Shown: positions 7,932-16,602, numbered from the stretch's first letter. The stretch: 35,602 bases of DNA from an uncultured Alphaproteobacteria bacterium (GCA_910576955.1 CAJTJB010000010.1:1-35602), one strand, 5' to 3'. The notes: a model not told the origin generated them from the sequence alone. Translations and numbers: made by a program.

Positions 7932-8632
7932 ACGAACGGTTACAGCGCACAACAGCGCTTTTAGGGAAAGAAAAAGCAGCAAAAGTCTGCCAAGCCTCGG
8001 TGATGGTTATCGGTTGCGGTGCGGTCGGCGGCTATGCGCTCGAGATGATTGCCCGACTCGGGTTTGGCAAGATTTGGACAGTAGATTTTGACACGTTTGA
8101 AGAAAGCAATATCAACCGGCAGATTTTAGCCCTCACCGAAACCATCGGGCGCAAAAAATGCGAGGTTGCCCGAGAAAGGGTGTTGTCAATCAACCCCGAG
8201 GCGGAAGTTGCGGCAACAGATATGAGAATCGCCCCCGACACGCTTGGGTTTATCTTAAACGCAAAGCCGGATTTTGTGATTGATGCGATTGACGATGTGC
8301 CGGCAAAAGCAGCGTTGATTAAATTTTTGGCGGAAAACAACATCAAAGCGGTGTCGGCAATGGGCGCGGCGCTCAAAACCAAGCCCGAACTTTTGCGCGT
8401 GGCAACGCTTGATAAAACCGAGGGTTGCCCTTTGGCGAAAAAGCTGCGCGAGATATTGCGGCGGGAAAAATGCGATTTGCAAAAAGTGCGCTGCGTTTAT
8501 TCCGCCGAGCCGGTCAAAATCTGCAAAGACGCGGACGGCAACAACATTCTCGGCTCGCTGCCGATGGTTCCCGCCGCCATGGGGGCAATGCTTGCCGCGG
8601 AAGTGTTGCGGATGTGTGTGAGCGAGGATTAA
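7925..8632 (+). CDS. tcdA: tRNA threonylcarbamoyladenosine dehydratase (TcdA/CsdL)
   Basis: 235 residues. An E1-like (ThiF/MoeB) enzyme that uses ATP to convert t6A37 of tRNA to cyclic ct6A. Visible parts are RTTALLGKEKAAKV at the N-terminus, the nucleotide-binding GCGAVGGYALEMIARLG, DFDTFEESNINRQ with the ATP-contacting Arg, IGRKKCEVARERVLSINPEA, and VRCVYSAEPV, which is typical of the TcdA subgroup. No CxxC zinc pair or rhodanese domain is present, which argues against ThiF or MoeB. It overlaps the tatD-like gene by 7 bases and its stop overlaps the convergent stop of the next gene (TTAA at 8629-8632). Confidence 0.9.
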   Translation: MLNERLQRTTALLGKEKAAKVCQASVMVIGCGAVGGYALEMIARLGFGKIWTVDFDTFEESNINRQILALTETIGRKKCEVARERVLSINPEAEVAATDMRIAPDTLGFILNAKPDFVIDAIDDVPAKAALIKFLAENNIKAVSAMGAALKTKPELLRVATLDKTEGCPLAKKLREILRREKCDLQKVRCVYSAEPVKICKDADGNNILGSLPMVPAAMGAMLAAEVLRMCVSED

Positions 8633-9546
8633 GGAATTTTATCTAAAATGCGCAGCGGCGGCGTATAGGTTGTCGGGAAGACTGTTTCTCCGACAATATG
8701 AACTTTTGCTTTTGCGCCGCCTAACCACCAGCCGACTTCCGAGAAAGTGCTGTTATACTGGTAGATTGCCTCTTTGGTTGAACCTAAAAGGTACATATCT
8801 GCGGTGGCGTCTACCATTGAATGATAATCCTTATTCGGCAATTCAACTATACGGTTCGGATAGCGCGCGTAAAAAGGGGCGGCGCTTTCTTTGCTCATTG
8901 CAGAAAGGAAAAACACCGTTTCGGGCGGGAATTTATCCATTATTGCAAAAAAGGCGGCAGCCGGTTCTTCTATCTGAAAATAATGTTTCCAATCCGGCGC
9001 GTTGCGCACTTGGACGGCAACCGCGTCTGGTGGAAGTTTGACTTCGTTTATGCGGCGTTTGACGGCTGCGGATGGTTTTAAGGCTTGAAAATACGGACGA
9101 TAAATATTGATAATTTCCGGTGGAATATCATTATAAGCGGTATCAATAAACCGATGTTTGCCGGATTTGAAATCTCCGGCGCCAACAAGAAGTGCATATT
9201 CATTAACCCACGGTTGCAGAGGTTCGTCGTATATAAATTTTTTTATCATTGCCGGAGAGTTAAATTCGGCGACGTCTGTTTGCCATTCGGGAGCAAATAA
9301 ATCATAAAAGCCCGCCGTGACCCAATTTTCGGTTGACCAATATAAGTTCAACTGTTTGGGGTGATAATAACGCAGATAGGAAACTATCTTTTTTAAACGG
9401 TTGCCCAGTCCGGAGTGTTTAAGAAATTTAAGGTGAATAATCTTGTTCGGGCGTGGCGCAGGCGTTTCGGAAGCAGCGGTGTTGAAAGCTAACAACAGGG
9501 CAAAGGCAGCCGCTATCAATCCGGATTTCAGCAGAAGTTTATGCAT
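8629..9546 (-). CDS. Exported fucosyltransferase-like (NodZ/GT23-related) protein
   Basis: 305 residues with a clear signal peptide (hydrophobic residues 9-23, probable cleavage after about Ser26). The mature part follows the plan of NodZ/FUT8-like glycosyltransferases: GLGNRL at 46-51 near the start, VAVQVRNAPDW near 176-186 where the family has its donor-binding HxR segment, FFLSAMSKES, a DATADMYLLGSTKEA helix, and STFSEVGWW near 266-274. The canonical HIRRTD is degraded to VQVRNAPDW, so donor binding may be altered or lost. The start lies 3 bases after the ankyrin gene on the same strand, so it is coupled to it. Glycosyltransferase ancestry is a motif-based inference; activity in the periplasm, where nucleotide sugars are absent, is uncertain. 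Confidence 0.6.
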   Translation of the reverse strand: MHKLLLKSGLIAAAFALLLAFNTAASETPAPRPNKIIHLKFLKHSGLGNRLKKIVSYLRYYHPKQLNLYWSTENWVTAGFYDLFAPEWQTDVAEFNSPAMIKKFIYDEPLQPWVNEYALLVGAGDFKSGKHRFIDTAYNDIPPEIINIYRPYFQALKPSAAVKRRINEVKLPPDAVAVQVRNAPDWKHYFQIEEPAAAFFAIMDKFPPETVFFLSAMSKESAAPFYARYPNRIVELPNKDYHSMVDATADMYLLGSTKEAIYQYNSTFSEVGWWLGGAKAKVHIVGETVFPTTYTPPLRILDKIP

Positions 9547-9549
9547 TGG

Positions 9550-11472
9550 CTAGTTCCAGCCTCCCAAAACGTGTTCGCGGGTGCGCTTTTTCATTGCCTC
9601 GTTAAAGTATTGGTTGCTTTTTAAGATGTCAAACGCATCGCGTCCGTCTTTGCCTCGGATTTTCGGGTTAGCGCCGTTTTCCAGCAACGCCTGAATAACC
9701 TCTGCCGGATAATTGTTTTTCAGCGCAAACAGCAGCGGCGTGTCGCCGTTTTCGTTGAGGATGTTGGTGTTTTTAGAAGCCATAGCCAGAAGAACGGCAA
9801 TGTCTTCGCTATTATGGGTTAAAGCATACCACAAGGGCATTTCGCCGGCGGCATTCGGGGTTTCGGTGTCGGCGCCATAACGGAGCAATGCTGCCAAAAC
9901 GGGCGCTTTGCCGTTTGTGGTCAAAATCTGCCACAGAGGCGTCTGCCCGCTGTTATCGGCAATATTCGGGTCTGCTTTGTTTTCTAACAGGGCGAGAATC
10001 GTTTTTTCATCCGCCTCATTTTTAAGCGCTGCCATCAGTGCGGTTTCGCCGGTATTATTCGCAGCGTTGATATTTGAGCCGGCGTTTGCCAGTGTTTGAA
10101 TAATCCCCGGAGCGGCATTGTTGGCGGCAGCGTAAATCAGCGCGGTGTTACCGTGTTCGTCTTTGGCATCCGGTTTTGCGCCTTTATCTGCCAAAAGGCG
10201 GATTTTTTCAATCTGCTCGGTCAGCGGTGCGGCGCTGTTGGCAAGGGCTGCGGCAAACATCAACGGGGTTTTGCCGTTTTGGCACGAGGCATTGGGGTCG
10301 GCTTTGCTTTTTATCAGCCGTTCAATGGCGGCGGCACTTTTGTTCAGCATTACCGCGTTTAAAAGCGTGGTGCAGCCTTTGGCATCCAAAATATCAACAT
10401 CGGCGTGGTTGTCGAGCGCGTCGGCAAGCGCTGTTTCAGTGTTTTCCTGATAAAGGCTTTGCTGCAGGGCGTGGTTATATTTGAGGTGGTTTTCGGCAAT
10501 AAATTTATAAGCGTTGTTGAGTTTTTCCGCCGGCGACGCATACGGGTTCTGCTCAAACGGCAGTGCGGTCAGGTAAACGCGTTTGTTATAATAATCCAGC
10601 ACGGAGATGCCCAGATTGTCTACCGCGTTATAATCTGCGCCGCGTTTTATCAGATATTGCATAATCATATCATTGCCCAAAACGGCAGCAGCCATCAGCG
10701 GCGTGTGTCCGGCATTATCGCGGGCGTTGATGTTTGCGCCGTTATCGAGCAGCGTTTGCAGCATCGGGATACGCTCATTGTTATATACCGCCATTGTTAA
10801 CGCATCAAAGCCGTAGTTGTTTTTTGTATCTATCTTTAAGCCGTATTCCAAAAGCGAGCTGATAATCTGCGGGTTGGTATTGTATGCAGCGGTTAATATC
10901 AGCGCGGTGTTGCCGTCTTCATCGGTGGCAACAATGTTGGCGTTATTGTTTATCAGCGTTTCCACCACCGGAACGGAGTTGTTTTCCTTAACGGCGACAA
11001 ACAGCGCTTCATAGCGCGGGGTGCAGTGCGTTTGCAGGTCTGCCCCGTTGTTGATTAAGAAAGCGAGGGCTTCGGTATCGTTATGCAGGGCGGCAAGGTA
11101 TAAGAGCAGTGTCCGCCCGTTTTCCATGCATTGGTTCGGGTCGTTGCCCTGCATGACCCATTCTTCCACCTCTTCGGTGTTAAAATCCATCCCTTTTTTG
11201 ATGCGGGTGAGCAAGTCGATGCCAGCGGCAATGTTTTTCTTCGGGCGCAGCTTTTTTTCCGGTGCCGGAGGCGGGGTGACTTTGGGGGCGGTGCTGGGTG
11301 CAGGCAATGCTTGCACGGCGACATCGGCGGCAGACGGGGCGGAGATTTCTTCGCCGCCGCTTTCCAGCCCCATATCGAGCATTAAATCATCCATACATAT
11401 TGCCGGAGCTGCCGATAAAAACAAGCCCAGTGCCGTGCCGAGAAAAAGGGAAAGACGCGTTGTTGCTGCCAT
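9550..11472 (-). CDS. Exported ankyrin-repeat protein
   Basis: 640 residues. The N-terminus has a signal peptide (hydrophobic residues 7-23, cleavage near APA-IC), then an Ala/Pro-rich linker to about residue 80. Thirteen or so ankyrin repeats follow in two blocks: about 90-285, then a charged linker, then about 340-620. Units show the consensus (GNTALILTAA, GHTPLMAAAVLGN, GKTPLMFAAALAN, GETALMAALKNEAD, GDTPLLFALKNN, with NGANINARD-like turns). Ankyrin arrays bind proteins; an exported array points to an envelope or extracellular partner. ATG 11472 has GGAGG with 5-base spacing. It is the middle gene between the GT-C enzyme (36-base gap) and the fucosyltransferase-like gene (3-base gap). An effector role is possible but nothing in the sequence shows it. 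Confidence 0.9.
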   Translation of the reverse strand: MAATTRLSLFLGTALGLFLSAAPAICMDDLMLDMGLESGGEEISAPSAADVAVQALPAPSTAPKVTPPPAPEKKLRPKKNIAAGIDLLTRIKKGMDFNTEEVEEWVMQGNDPNQCMENGRTLLLYLAALHNDTEALAFLINNGADLQTHCTPRYEALFVAVKENNSVPVVETLINNNANIVATDEDGNTALILTAAYNTNPQIISSLLEYGLKIDTKNNYGFDALTMAVYNNERIPMLQTLLDNGANINARDNAGHTPLMAAAVLGNDMIMQYLIKRGADYNAVDNLGISVLDYYNKRVYLTALPFEQNPYASPAEKLNNAYKFIAENHLKYNHALQQSLYQENTETALADALDNHADVDILDAKGCTTLLNAVMLNKSAAAIERLIKSKADPNASCQNGKTPLMFAAALANSAAPLTEQIEKIRLLADKGAKPDAKDEHGNTALIYAAANNAAPGIIQTLANAGSNINAANNTGETALMAALKNEADEKTILALLENKADPNIADNSGQTPLWQILTTNGKAPVLAALLRYGADTETPNAAGEMPLWYALTHNSEDIAVLLAMASKNTNILNENGDTPLLFALKNNYPAEVIQALLENGANPKIRGKDGRDAFDILKSNQYFNEAMKKRTREHVLGGWN

Positions 11473-11508
11473 AAAAACCTCCTGAACAATTGTTTTTATA
11501 ATAAAGGC

Positions 11509-13323
11509 TTATTGCTTGTTTTCAAGCGCGGGGTGCTGAAAATCCACATCATAGTTGACCTTATAGTGTCGCGCCTCGCTTACCGGCGAGGGGATTTCCT
11601 CAAGATACGGCGGGATATTCTCGCGGTTTATCAGCCGGTAGTAGAGTTTGTTTTTGTGCTTTTTACCCATGGCGTAATAGCCTTTGTCATAGCCTGCAAA
11701 CAGCAAAATCTGCGTGACGCGGCGCTGTTTCAGGAGAGAAAGGAGGGCGGTGTCGTCTGTGGCGTATAAGATGTTATGCGTGTCAATCAGCCCGCGGCGG
11801 TTGCGGTGATATGTCGTGCCGACGGCGTTTACGTTGCAATCCCACATATATTTTTCGATATAGAATACATCGGCAATCAGCGTGCCGCCGATATCTTGTA
11901 TGTTTTTGGCGATGTGCGGGGAGAATGTGTCAATCTCGGGGCGGGATAAAGAGCGTATCATCGCGGGCAGCCCCGCCAGCTGTTGGAAGAGAAAAATGCT
12001 TATCGCCGCAACCCATACCGAGAGCGGAAAATGCCCGTTTGCGGCGGCGCGTTTTTCTTTTTGCCGATACAGATAAGCAACGAGGCACAGGCAGGGGATA
12101 ATCGTAAAAACCGGCTGATATTCGGTGAAACGTCCGGCATACAGGCTCAAAGCAAACAGCGGCAGCCCGAGGCAAAGGTTCAGCGCTAATACCTGCGGGC
12201 GGAAATTGCGCTTTAACAGCCAAACGTTGATACCCAGCGAGGCGGCGGCAAACGCATAATATTTTAACTGCCGGTCAAAAGGAAAGTCAGCAAAACAAAG
12301 CATTTCATATATGCGTTTTGCCCAAACTTCCCGCAGCGTATCGTCAAGAGGGGCGTTAAAAATCCCTTTGCTGAAACATAGGGCGAGGATGAGGGCGGCG
12401 GCACTTGCCCCGAAAAGGAAAAAGGCGATTTTAGAGGCTGTTTTGGCGGCGGGAGATAAGCGCTTTTCGGCAAGGGCGAGCTCCGCACAGGCAAGCCACG
12501 CTGCCGCCGCATAGAGGATGGAAATCCGCCCGTTATCGGGATACAGCCACCCTTCGCAGGGCGGGTTTAAAAGCCAGCAGATGGTGAGCGTGACGGCAAA
12601 GGCTTTGCTGATGTTTACCGCCGGACGGAGCGGTGCGTTTTGAAACACGAATCGCCCGATGATACAGCCCAGAAATACCGCATAGAGCAAAATGCCCTCT
12701 ATTGCCGTCATTACGGCGATTGCCAAAACCGCTCCGAGCCGGCAGAGATATTTCGGCTGTTCTGATATTTGCCAGCGCATTAAAAGCGCCGCGGCATACA
12801 GGCTTAAAGCTATCATCAACGAATGGTGGTCGGGGTAAGTTGGGCGAAAGTATGACTGGATGGCGTTATCGGTTAAAAACAAAAACGCCCCGAGCATAAC
12901 AAGCCAAATGTTAAACCGGCTTTTCAACCCGTATATCAGCGCGGAAACGGCAAACAGGCACATCAGCGGCGAAACCAAATGTCCGCCCGCAAACACCGCT
13001 TCTTTGAGTGTCGGCAGGTGCAAAAACGGTACGGTGCACATCAGCCAGATAATATCCATCGGGCGCGTCCAGTGCAGTATGTCGCCGTAGGGGTAATTGC
13101 TCTCATAAATCGGCTGTTCAAAAAAAGACGGGTTTTGCAGCCAGTTTTTTATCCGCACCGCGCGCATATAGCTGTCGGGGTCCATATAAGGCTCGGTAAA
13201 AAAATCCGGCGTGATGAAATTTGCCGCCGCAAGCAGTATAAATATCAGATAGATATATTTTTCAAAAAAAGCGGCAATCGTTTCCAGAGCTTGCCGGTAG
13301 TGTTGGTCTTTCCGGTCTGTCAT
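11509..13323 (-). CDS. GT-C type membrane glycosyltransferase (STT3-like)
   Basis: 604 residues, about 12 hydrophobic segments, and a soluble C-terminal part of about 150 residues. The first periplasmic loop has the acidic motif MDPDSYMR (Asp48, Asp50), then YPYGDILHWTRPMD (77-90), and the second loop has YPDHHSL (Asp165, His166, His167), followed by IEGILLY. These features fit GT-C enzymes related to STT3/PglB, which use lipid-linked sugars at the outer face of the membrane. ATG 13323 is preferred over TTG 13329 because AAGGA is 7 bases from the ATG but only 1 from the TTG. First gene of the three-gene cluster. The acceptor is unknown; the WWDxD motif of true oligosaccharyltransferases is not visible, so transfer to protein is not shown. 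Confidence 0.75.
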   Translation of the reverse strand: MTDRKDQHYRQALETIAAFFEKYIYLIFILLAAANFITPDFFTEPYMDPDSYMRAVRIKNWLQNPSFFEQPIYESNYPYGDILHWTRPMDIIWLMCTVPFLHLPTLKEAVFAGGHLVSPLMCLFAVSALIYGLKSRFNIWLVMLGAFLFLTDNAIQSYFRPTYPDHHSLMIALSLYAAALLMRWQISEQPKYLCRLGAVLAIAVMTAIEGILLYAVFLGCIIGRFVFQNAPLRPAVNISKAFAVTLTICWLLNPPCEGWLYPDNGRISILYAAAAWLACAELALAEKRLSPAAKTASKIAFFLFGASAAALILALCFSKGIFNAPLDDTLREVWAKRIYEMLCFADFPFDRQLKYYAFAAASLGINVWLLKRNFRPQVLALNLCLGLPLFALSLYAGRFTEYQPVFTIIPCLCLVAYLYRQKEKRAAANGHFPLSVWVAAISIFLFQQLAGLPAMIRSLSRPEIDTFSPHIAKNIQDIGGTLIADVFYIEKYMWDCNVNAVGTTYHRNRRGLIDTHNILYATDDTALLSLLKQRRVTQILLFAGYDKGYYAMGKKHKNKLYYRLINRENIPPYLEEIPSPVSEARHYKVNYDVDFQHPALENKQ

Positions 13324-13407
13324 ATTCAAATCCTTCAGGTTTGGGCATAGTTTAGGCGCAAAATGGTAAAAATTAGTTTAAGACGCCGGGCGAACGTGAT
13401 TTTCTGC

Positions 13408-13436
13408 TTGCTTGAGAGGCAAAAATATGGTATAAT
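13408..13436 (+). promoter_or_regulatory. Promoter of the 13472 gene, extended -10
   Basis: TTGCTT at 13408-13413 (preceded by C), a 17-base spacer, and TATAAT at 13431-13436 preceded by TGG. The predicted transcript start is about 30 bases before the ATG, with AAAGGA as ribosome binding site. Confidence 0.75.
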
Positions 13437-13471
13437 GTGCGTATGTTTTAAGTTTCAGAAAGGATGGTACA

Positions 13472-14050
13472 ATGGCTACGCTGGAATTAAAAGACTGCAA
13501 AGAGATGGTTATGTTTAAGCTTATGACCGAAAAGGAAAGCTTTTTAGAGGCTTGCCGAGAGGTGGCGGCGTTTGATAAATCCCATCCGGGGAAAGAAATC
13601 TTGAAAAACGGTGTCAATAAAGAAATTTTGCAAATCTGTTTTGCGGAATGCCGCGCGGCGATGGCAATTGCTTTTCCGCGGGGCGAAACGCCGGACTTCG
13701 GCAACCTGTCCCATCTTAACCGGCTTAAAAACGTGTTTAACCAGCAGCAGCCGAAAAGGTGTCGGAAATCGTATGACAATTTTACGTCGGTTTTTCGCGG
13801 CAAAATCGGTATGGGCGGGATTTTTCTTGAACATATGGACTATATCGGACAGGCAGGAACGAAATATTATAAATCGGTTATCAGCGAGGAAAAGCGCGAC
13901 GCCGAAACGGCAAAACGCGAGCAGGTGACTGTGGACAGTTATCGCCGGTTGGGCAAGAGCTACGGCTCTAAACAGGTCTTTTCGGGCAAACGGACATATC
14001 AGACAAACCGAGAGGCGCTTTTTGCCCGAGAATATGGCGGGCGCAGCTGA
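13472..14050 (+). CDS. Unrecognised 192-residue protein
   Basis: I do not recognise a family. The product is hydrophilic and basic towards the C-terminus, with no signal peptide or membrane segment. The N-terminal 70 residues look helical (KEMVMFKLMTEKESFLEACREV). The middle has RGKIGMGGIFLEHMDYIG, and the tail is rich in Lys, Arg, Tyr and Ser. It has its own strong promoter and a good ribosome binding site, so it is probably a real, well-expressed gene. It stands alone between the divergent glycosyltransferase cluster and the tRNA-Leu gene. The basic tail could bind nucleic acid, but no motif supports that. Confidence 0.75.
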   Translation: MATLELKDCKEMVMFKLMTEKESFLEACREVAAFDKSHPGKEILKNGVNKEILQICFAECRAAMAIAFPRGETPDFGNLSHLNRLKNVFNQQQPKRCRKSYDNFTSVFRGKIGMGGIFLEHMDYIGQAGTKYYKSVISEEKRDAETAKREQVTVDSYRRLGKSYGSKQVFSGKRTYQTNREALFAREYGGRS

Positions 14051-14060
14051 TTTGCGGCGT

Positions 14061-14103
14061 TATAAATAAAAAAAGCTTCGCAATCCAGTAAATTGCAAAG
14101 CTT
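14061..14103 (-). terminator. Rho-independent terminator of tRNA-Leu
   Basis: A 12-bp hairpin (AAGCTTTGCAAT against its complement, with one G-U pair; 14073-14103, loop of 7) is followed on the minus strand by a T-rich tail (14061-14074). It lies 5 bases past the tRNA 3' end. Read from the plus strand the hairpin has no T-run, so it serves the tRNA. Confidence 0.8.
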
Positions 14104-14108
14104 GTTAT

Positions 14109-14194
14109 TGGTAGAGGTAGTCAGAATCGAACTGACACGGGCAAAGCCCACAAGATTTTGAGTCTAGCGCGTCTACCAGTTCCGCCATACCTCC
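14109..14194 (-). tRNA. tRNA-Leu (anticodon CAA)
   Basis: 86 bases, with encoded CCA (14109-14111). The acceptor stem GGAGGTA pairs with TACCTCT (first pair G-U). The D-arm has GGTAGACGCGC, the T-arm is GTCAG TTCGATT CTGAC, and there is a long variable arm (GTGGGC/GCCCGTG type), as in class II tRNAs. The anticodon loop CTCAAAA gives anticodon CAA (14158-14160), reading UUG. The second pair of the anticodon stem is U-U by my folding, which is unusual. It is followed by a strong terminator. A possible promoter is TTGACT (14231-14236) with a 17-base spacer and a poor TAAACA -10. Confidence 0.95.
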
Positions 14195-14339
14195 ATCGGT
14201 GAGAAGATGTTTAGACTATATTTTTTTAACAGTCAATAGTTTTTTTTATTTTTTTTGCGATAAAGTAACGCGACATTTACTTTTTTTGTGGTATAACAAA
14301 AAATAATAAGGGGCAGCAACGTTTTAAAAGGTGTCTTAA

Positions 14340-15872
14340 GTGGAAGAAATTAAACAAAACGCGTTGGAATTTTTGAAAAGCGGCGAATATGAAAAAGCTG
14401 CCAAGCTTTATGCACAGCTGGCGATGGCTCATCCGCAAGATGAAAATTATTTGGTGGCGGCGGCAAATTGCTATGACCGAATCGGTGATAAAAAAATCGC
14501 GCTCGGGCTTTATAAAAAAGCTTATGAAATCAGCCCGCAGTCTTTAACCGTTATCTTAAACCTTTCCACCATTTATTATGAACTCAAAAAATATGAACTT
14601 TCCAGACAGTTTGCCGAAAAGGCTTTGGCAATTAAAGAAGATAATTTTTCGGCATTGATGAATTTGGGTAATGTCTGCTATGCGCGCGGCGAATTTGAGG
14701 AGGCACTCGGCTATTATGAAAAAATGTATGCGCTGAACCCAAACTCGTATAATGCGATTGTTAATATTGCCAACACGGCGTATAACCTCGGGCAATATCT
14801 GCGGGCAATAGAATTTGCCCAGGCGGCCATTGCCAAGCGCCCGACGCACGCAGACCCGTATATTGTGGCGGGGAATTGCTTTGCCGAGCTTTTAAAAACC
14901 GAAGAGGCGGCGGAATGTTTGAAAAAGGCGGCGGAAATCGAGCCGAATTCGGACTGGCTGTGCAATTCTGTCGCGGCGCTCTACCAGAAATCCGGCAACT
15001 GGAAACAGTGTTTGGCATATGCTTGGAAAGCGGTGGTCTTAAAAGGAAACAAAGTTTGCGCGGATGACCATATCAACTTTGGCTATATGCTTTATGAGGC
15101 GGAAGATTCCGGACATCAGGAGCTGATGGCGCAATATGTGGCGCGGTGGGAAGAAATGTTTGCCGATAACCCGATTGTCGGCTATATTTGCAGCGCGCTC
15201 CGGCACGAGCAGGAAGTGGCGGAAACCGATTTGACATATGTCAAAAAGCTGTTTGACGGTTTTGCCTCCTCGTTTGATGAGATTTTGGGCGAGCTTGATT
15301 ACCAAGTGCCGCATTATATTGCCGGACTTTTGAAAGAGGCGCTTAAAACCAAGCTGTTTAAAAAACGGCGGATTTTGGATTTGGGCTGCGGAACGGGCTT
15401 GTGCGGCGAGGCGCTGAAAGAGTATTTTCCGAATGAGGAATATTTCGGCGTTGACATTTCCGAAAAAATGCTGGCCGAGGCCGAGAAGAAAAATGTTTAT
15501 AAAATGCTGTATGCCGATGATATTATGAGCTTTTTAGCCTCAAACAACGAGCTTTACCACGCGGTGACCGCCGGCGACGTGCTAACGTATATGGGCGATT
15601 TGAAACCGCTGTTTCGCGAGGTGGCGGGAAAGGTGAAATTCGGCGGACTGTTGTGTTTTTCGATTTCGAAAAATATTTATAACCAAAATGACTATTACCT
15701 GACCTCTTCGGGGCGGTTTGCGCATACGGTCGCTTATATTCACCGGCTGCTTAAATATTGCGGGTTTGAGGTGGTTAAGCAAGAAGAGCGCGTGTTGCGG
15801 CGCGAGGGTGTGCGCGATGTGGAAGGCTATGTGATTTTGGCGCGCAAAAATATTGAAGTCGTTTTTGAATAA
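14340..15872 (+). CDS. TPR-repeat protein with C-terminal SAM-dependent methyltransferase (COG4976 type)
   Basis: 510 residues, GTG start with AAAGG about 9 bases upstream. Residues about 5-250 hold six to seven tetratricopeptide repeats (such as ALMNLGNVCYARGEFEEALG and ALGLYKKAYEISPQS). After a linker the sequence VKKLFDGFASSFDEIL leads into a class I methyltransferase: motif I ILDLGCGTGLCGEAL near residue 345, acidic GVDISEKML, and TAGDVLTYMGDL. No signal peptide, so cytosolic. The substrate is unknown; in this architecture the TPRs are thought to bind a protein partner. A TGGTATAAC -10 at 14289-14297 lies upstream but I find no good -35. It ends at a bidirectional terminator shared with the exported protein gene. 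Confidence 0.88.
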   Translation: MEEIKQNALEFLKSGEYEKAAKLYAQLAMAHPQDENYLVAAANCYDRIGDKKIALGLYKKAYEISPQSLTVILNLSTIYYELKKYELSRQFAEKALAIKEDNFSALMNLGNVCYARGEFEEALGYYEKMYALNPNSYNAIVNIANTAYNLGQYLRAIEFAQAAIAKRPTHADPYIVAGNCFAELLKTEEAAECLKKAAEIEPNSDWLCNSVAALYQKSGNWKQCLAYAWKAVVLKGNKVCADDHINFGYMLYEAEDSGHQELMAQYVARWEEMFADNPIVGYICSALRHEQEVAETDLTYVKKLFDGFASSFDEILGELDYQVPHYIAGLLKEALKTKLFKKRRILDLGCGTGLCGEALKEYFPNEEYFGVDISEKMLAEAEKKNVYKMLYADDIMSFLASNNELYHAVTAGDVLTYMGDLKPLFREVAGKVKFGGLLCFSISKNIYNQNDYYLTSSGRFAHTVAYIHRLLKYCGFEVVKQEERVLRREGVRDVEGYVILARKNIEVVFE

Positions 15873-15885
15873 GCGGTATCGACCT

Positions 15886-15918
15886 TAAAAAAAGGCTGTC
15901 AGCGAGGCAGCCTTTTTT
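15886..15918. terminator. Bidirectional rho-independent terminator
   Basis: GGCTGTC (15894-15900), loop AGCGA, then GGCAGCC (15906-15912), with A7 before and T6 after. It can stop both the TPR-methyltransferase transcript (+) and the minus-strand gene ending at 15938. Confidence 0.88.
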
Positions 15919-15937
15919 GCGTATGGCGCGCGGGCGT

Positions 15938-16573
15938 TTAGTGCCCTCTGCCGCCGGTGATATGGCGGATAAAATGATAAGTGCTGTGCGCGGCATCAAT
16001 AACGTCGTATACGTTAACGTCTGTTTGCCGGTAAACGCGGTCATAAGAGCGGCTGCGCCCGTACGGACCGTTGGGGTTTTGCTGCCTGTAATGCTGCATT
16101 TTTCTGACCTCTTGGATGTCGTCGATAACAAGCTTTTCGGCAAGCGGAACGCCGTATTCATCGGTGCGCGGCATAAAGATGGCTTGTCCGGTGCGGGTGT
16201 TGACATAGACGCCTTCGTATTCATAGCGCAGATGCCGGCTTAATTTTGCGTGGCGTACCCACTCTTCACATTGCTGTTGGCGATAATAGTTTTCCCGGTT
16301 TTGATAAACTTGGGCATATTGCTGCTCTCTGGTTTGCGCGGAGGATCTTCGCGAGTTGCGCAGGTAATCATTTAAATCATTCACGTTAACTTCCACCACC
16401 TGCGGATTTTGCGCCTGCATTTGCTGGGTTGTGCCGAACATTCCGGCGGCGATGCTGACGGTGGATACGGCGGCGAGCAGGGCTTTTCTGCCCCATCTTT
16501 TAGCTTTTTCCCATCTGGTGGCATTGGTCTTGTTAACAGCGGCGTTTACGGCTCTTTCAGTTTTGATATTCAT
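15938..16573 (-). CDS. Small exported protein of unknown function
   Basis: 211 residues starting at ATG 16573. The ATG 5 codons upstream overlaps the GGAGG that serves as ribosome binding site (8-base spacing to 16573), so it cannot be the start. The N-terminus has a long basic region, then a hydrophobic stretch (KALLAAVSTVSIAAGMFG) and a likely cleavage at MQA-QN near residue 55: an atypical signal peptide with an extended n-region. The mature part is rich in Tyr, Arg and Gln, with repeated REQQYAQVYQNRENYYRQQQ-like spacing, a YVNTRTGQAIFMPRTDEYG segment, and a His/Gly end. I do not recognise the family. It lies directly downstream of the giant gene but has its own promoter. Confidence 0.75.
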   Translation of the reverse strand: MNIKTERAVNAAVNKTNATRWEKAKRWGRKALLAAVSTVSIAAGMFGTTQQMQAQNPQVVEVNVNDLNDYLRNSRRSSAQTREQQYAQVYQNRENYYRQQQCEEWVRHAKLSRHLRYEYEGVYVNTRTGQAIFMPRTDEYGVPLAEKLVIDDIQEVRKMQHYRQQNPNGPYGRSRSYDRVYRQTDVNVYDVIDAAHSTYHFIRHITGGRGH

Positions 16574-16602
16574 CTTGGTATCCTCCATGCATTTTTCTTA
16601 AT

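Noticed and set aside
12979..13350. Plus-strand frame opposite the GT-C gene
   Set aside because: Shadow of the membrane protein; no start signals.
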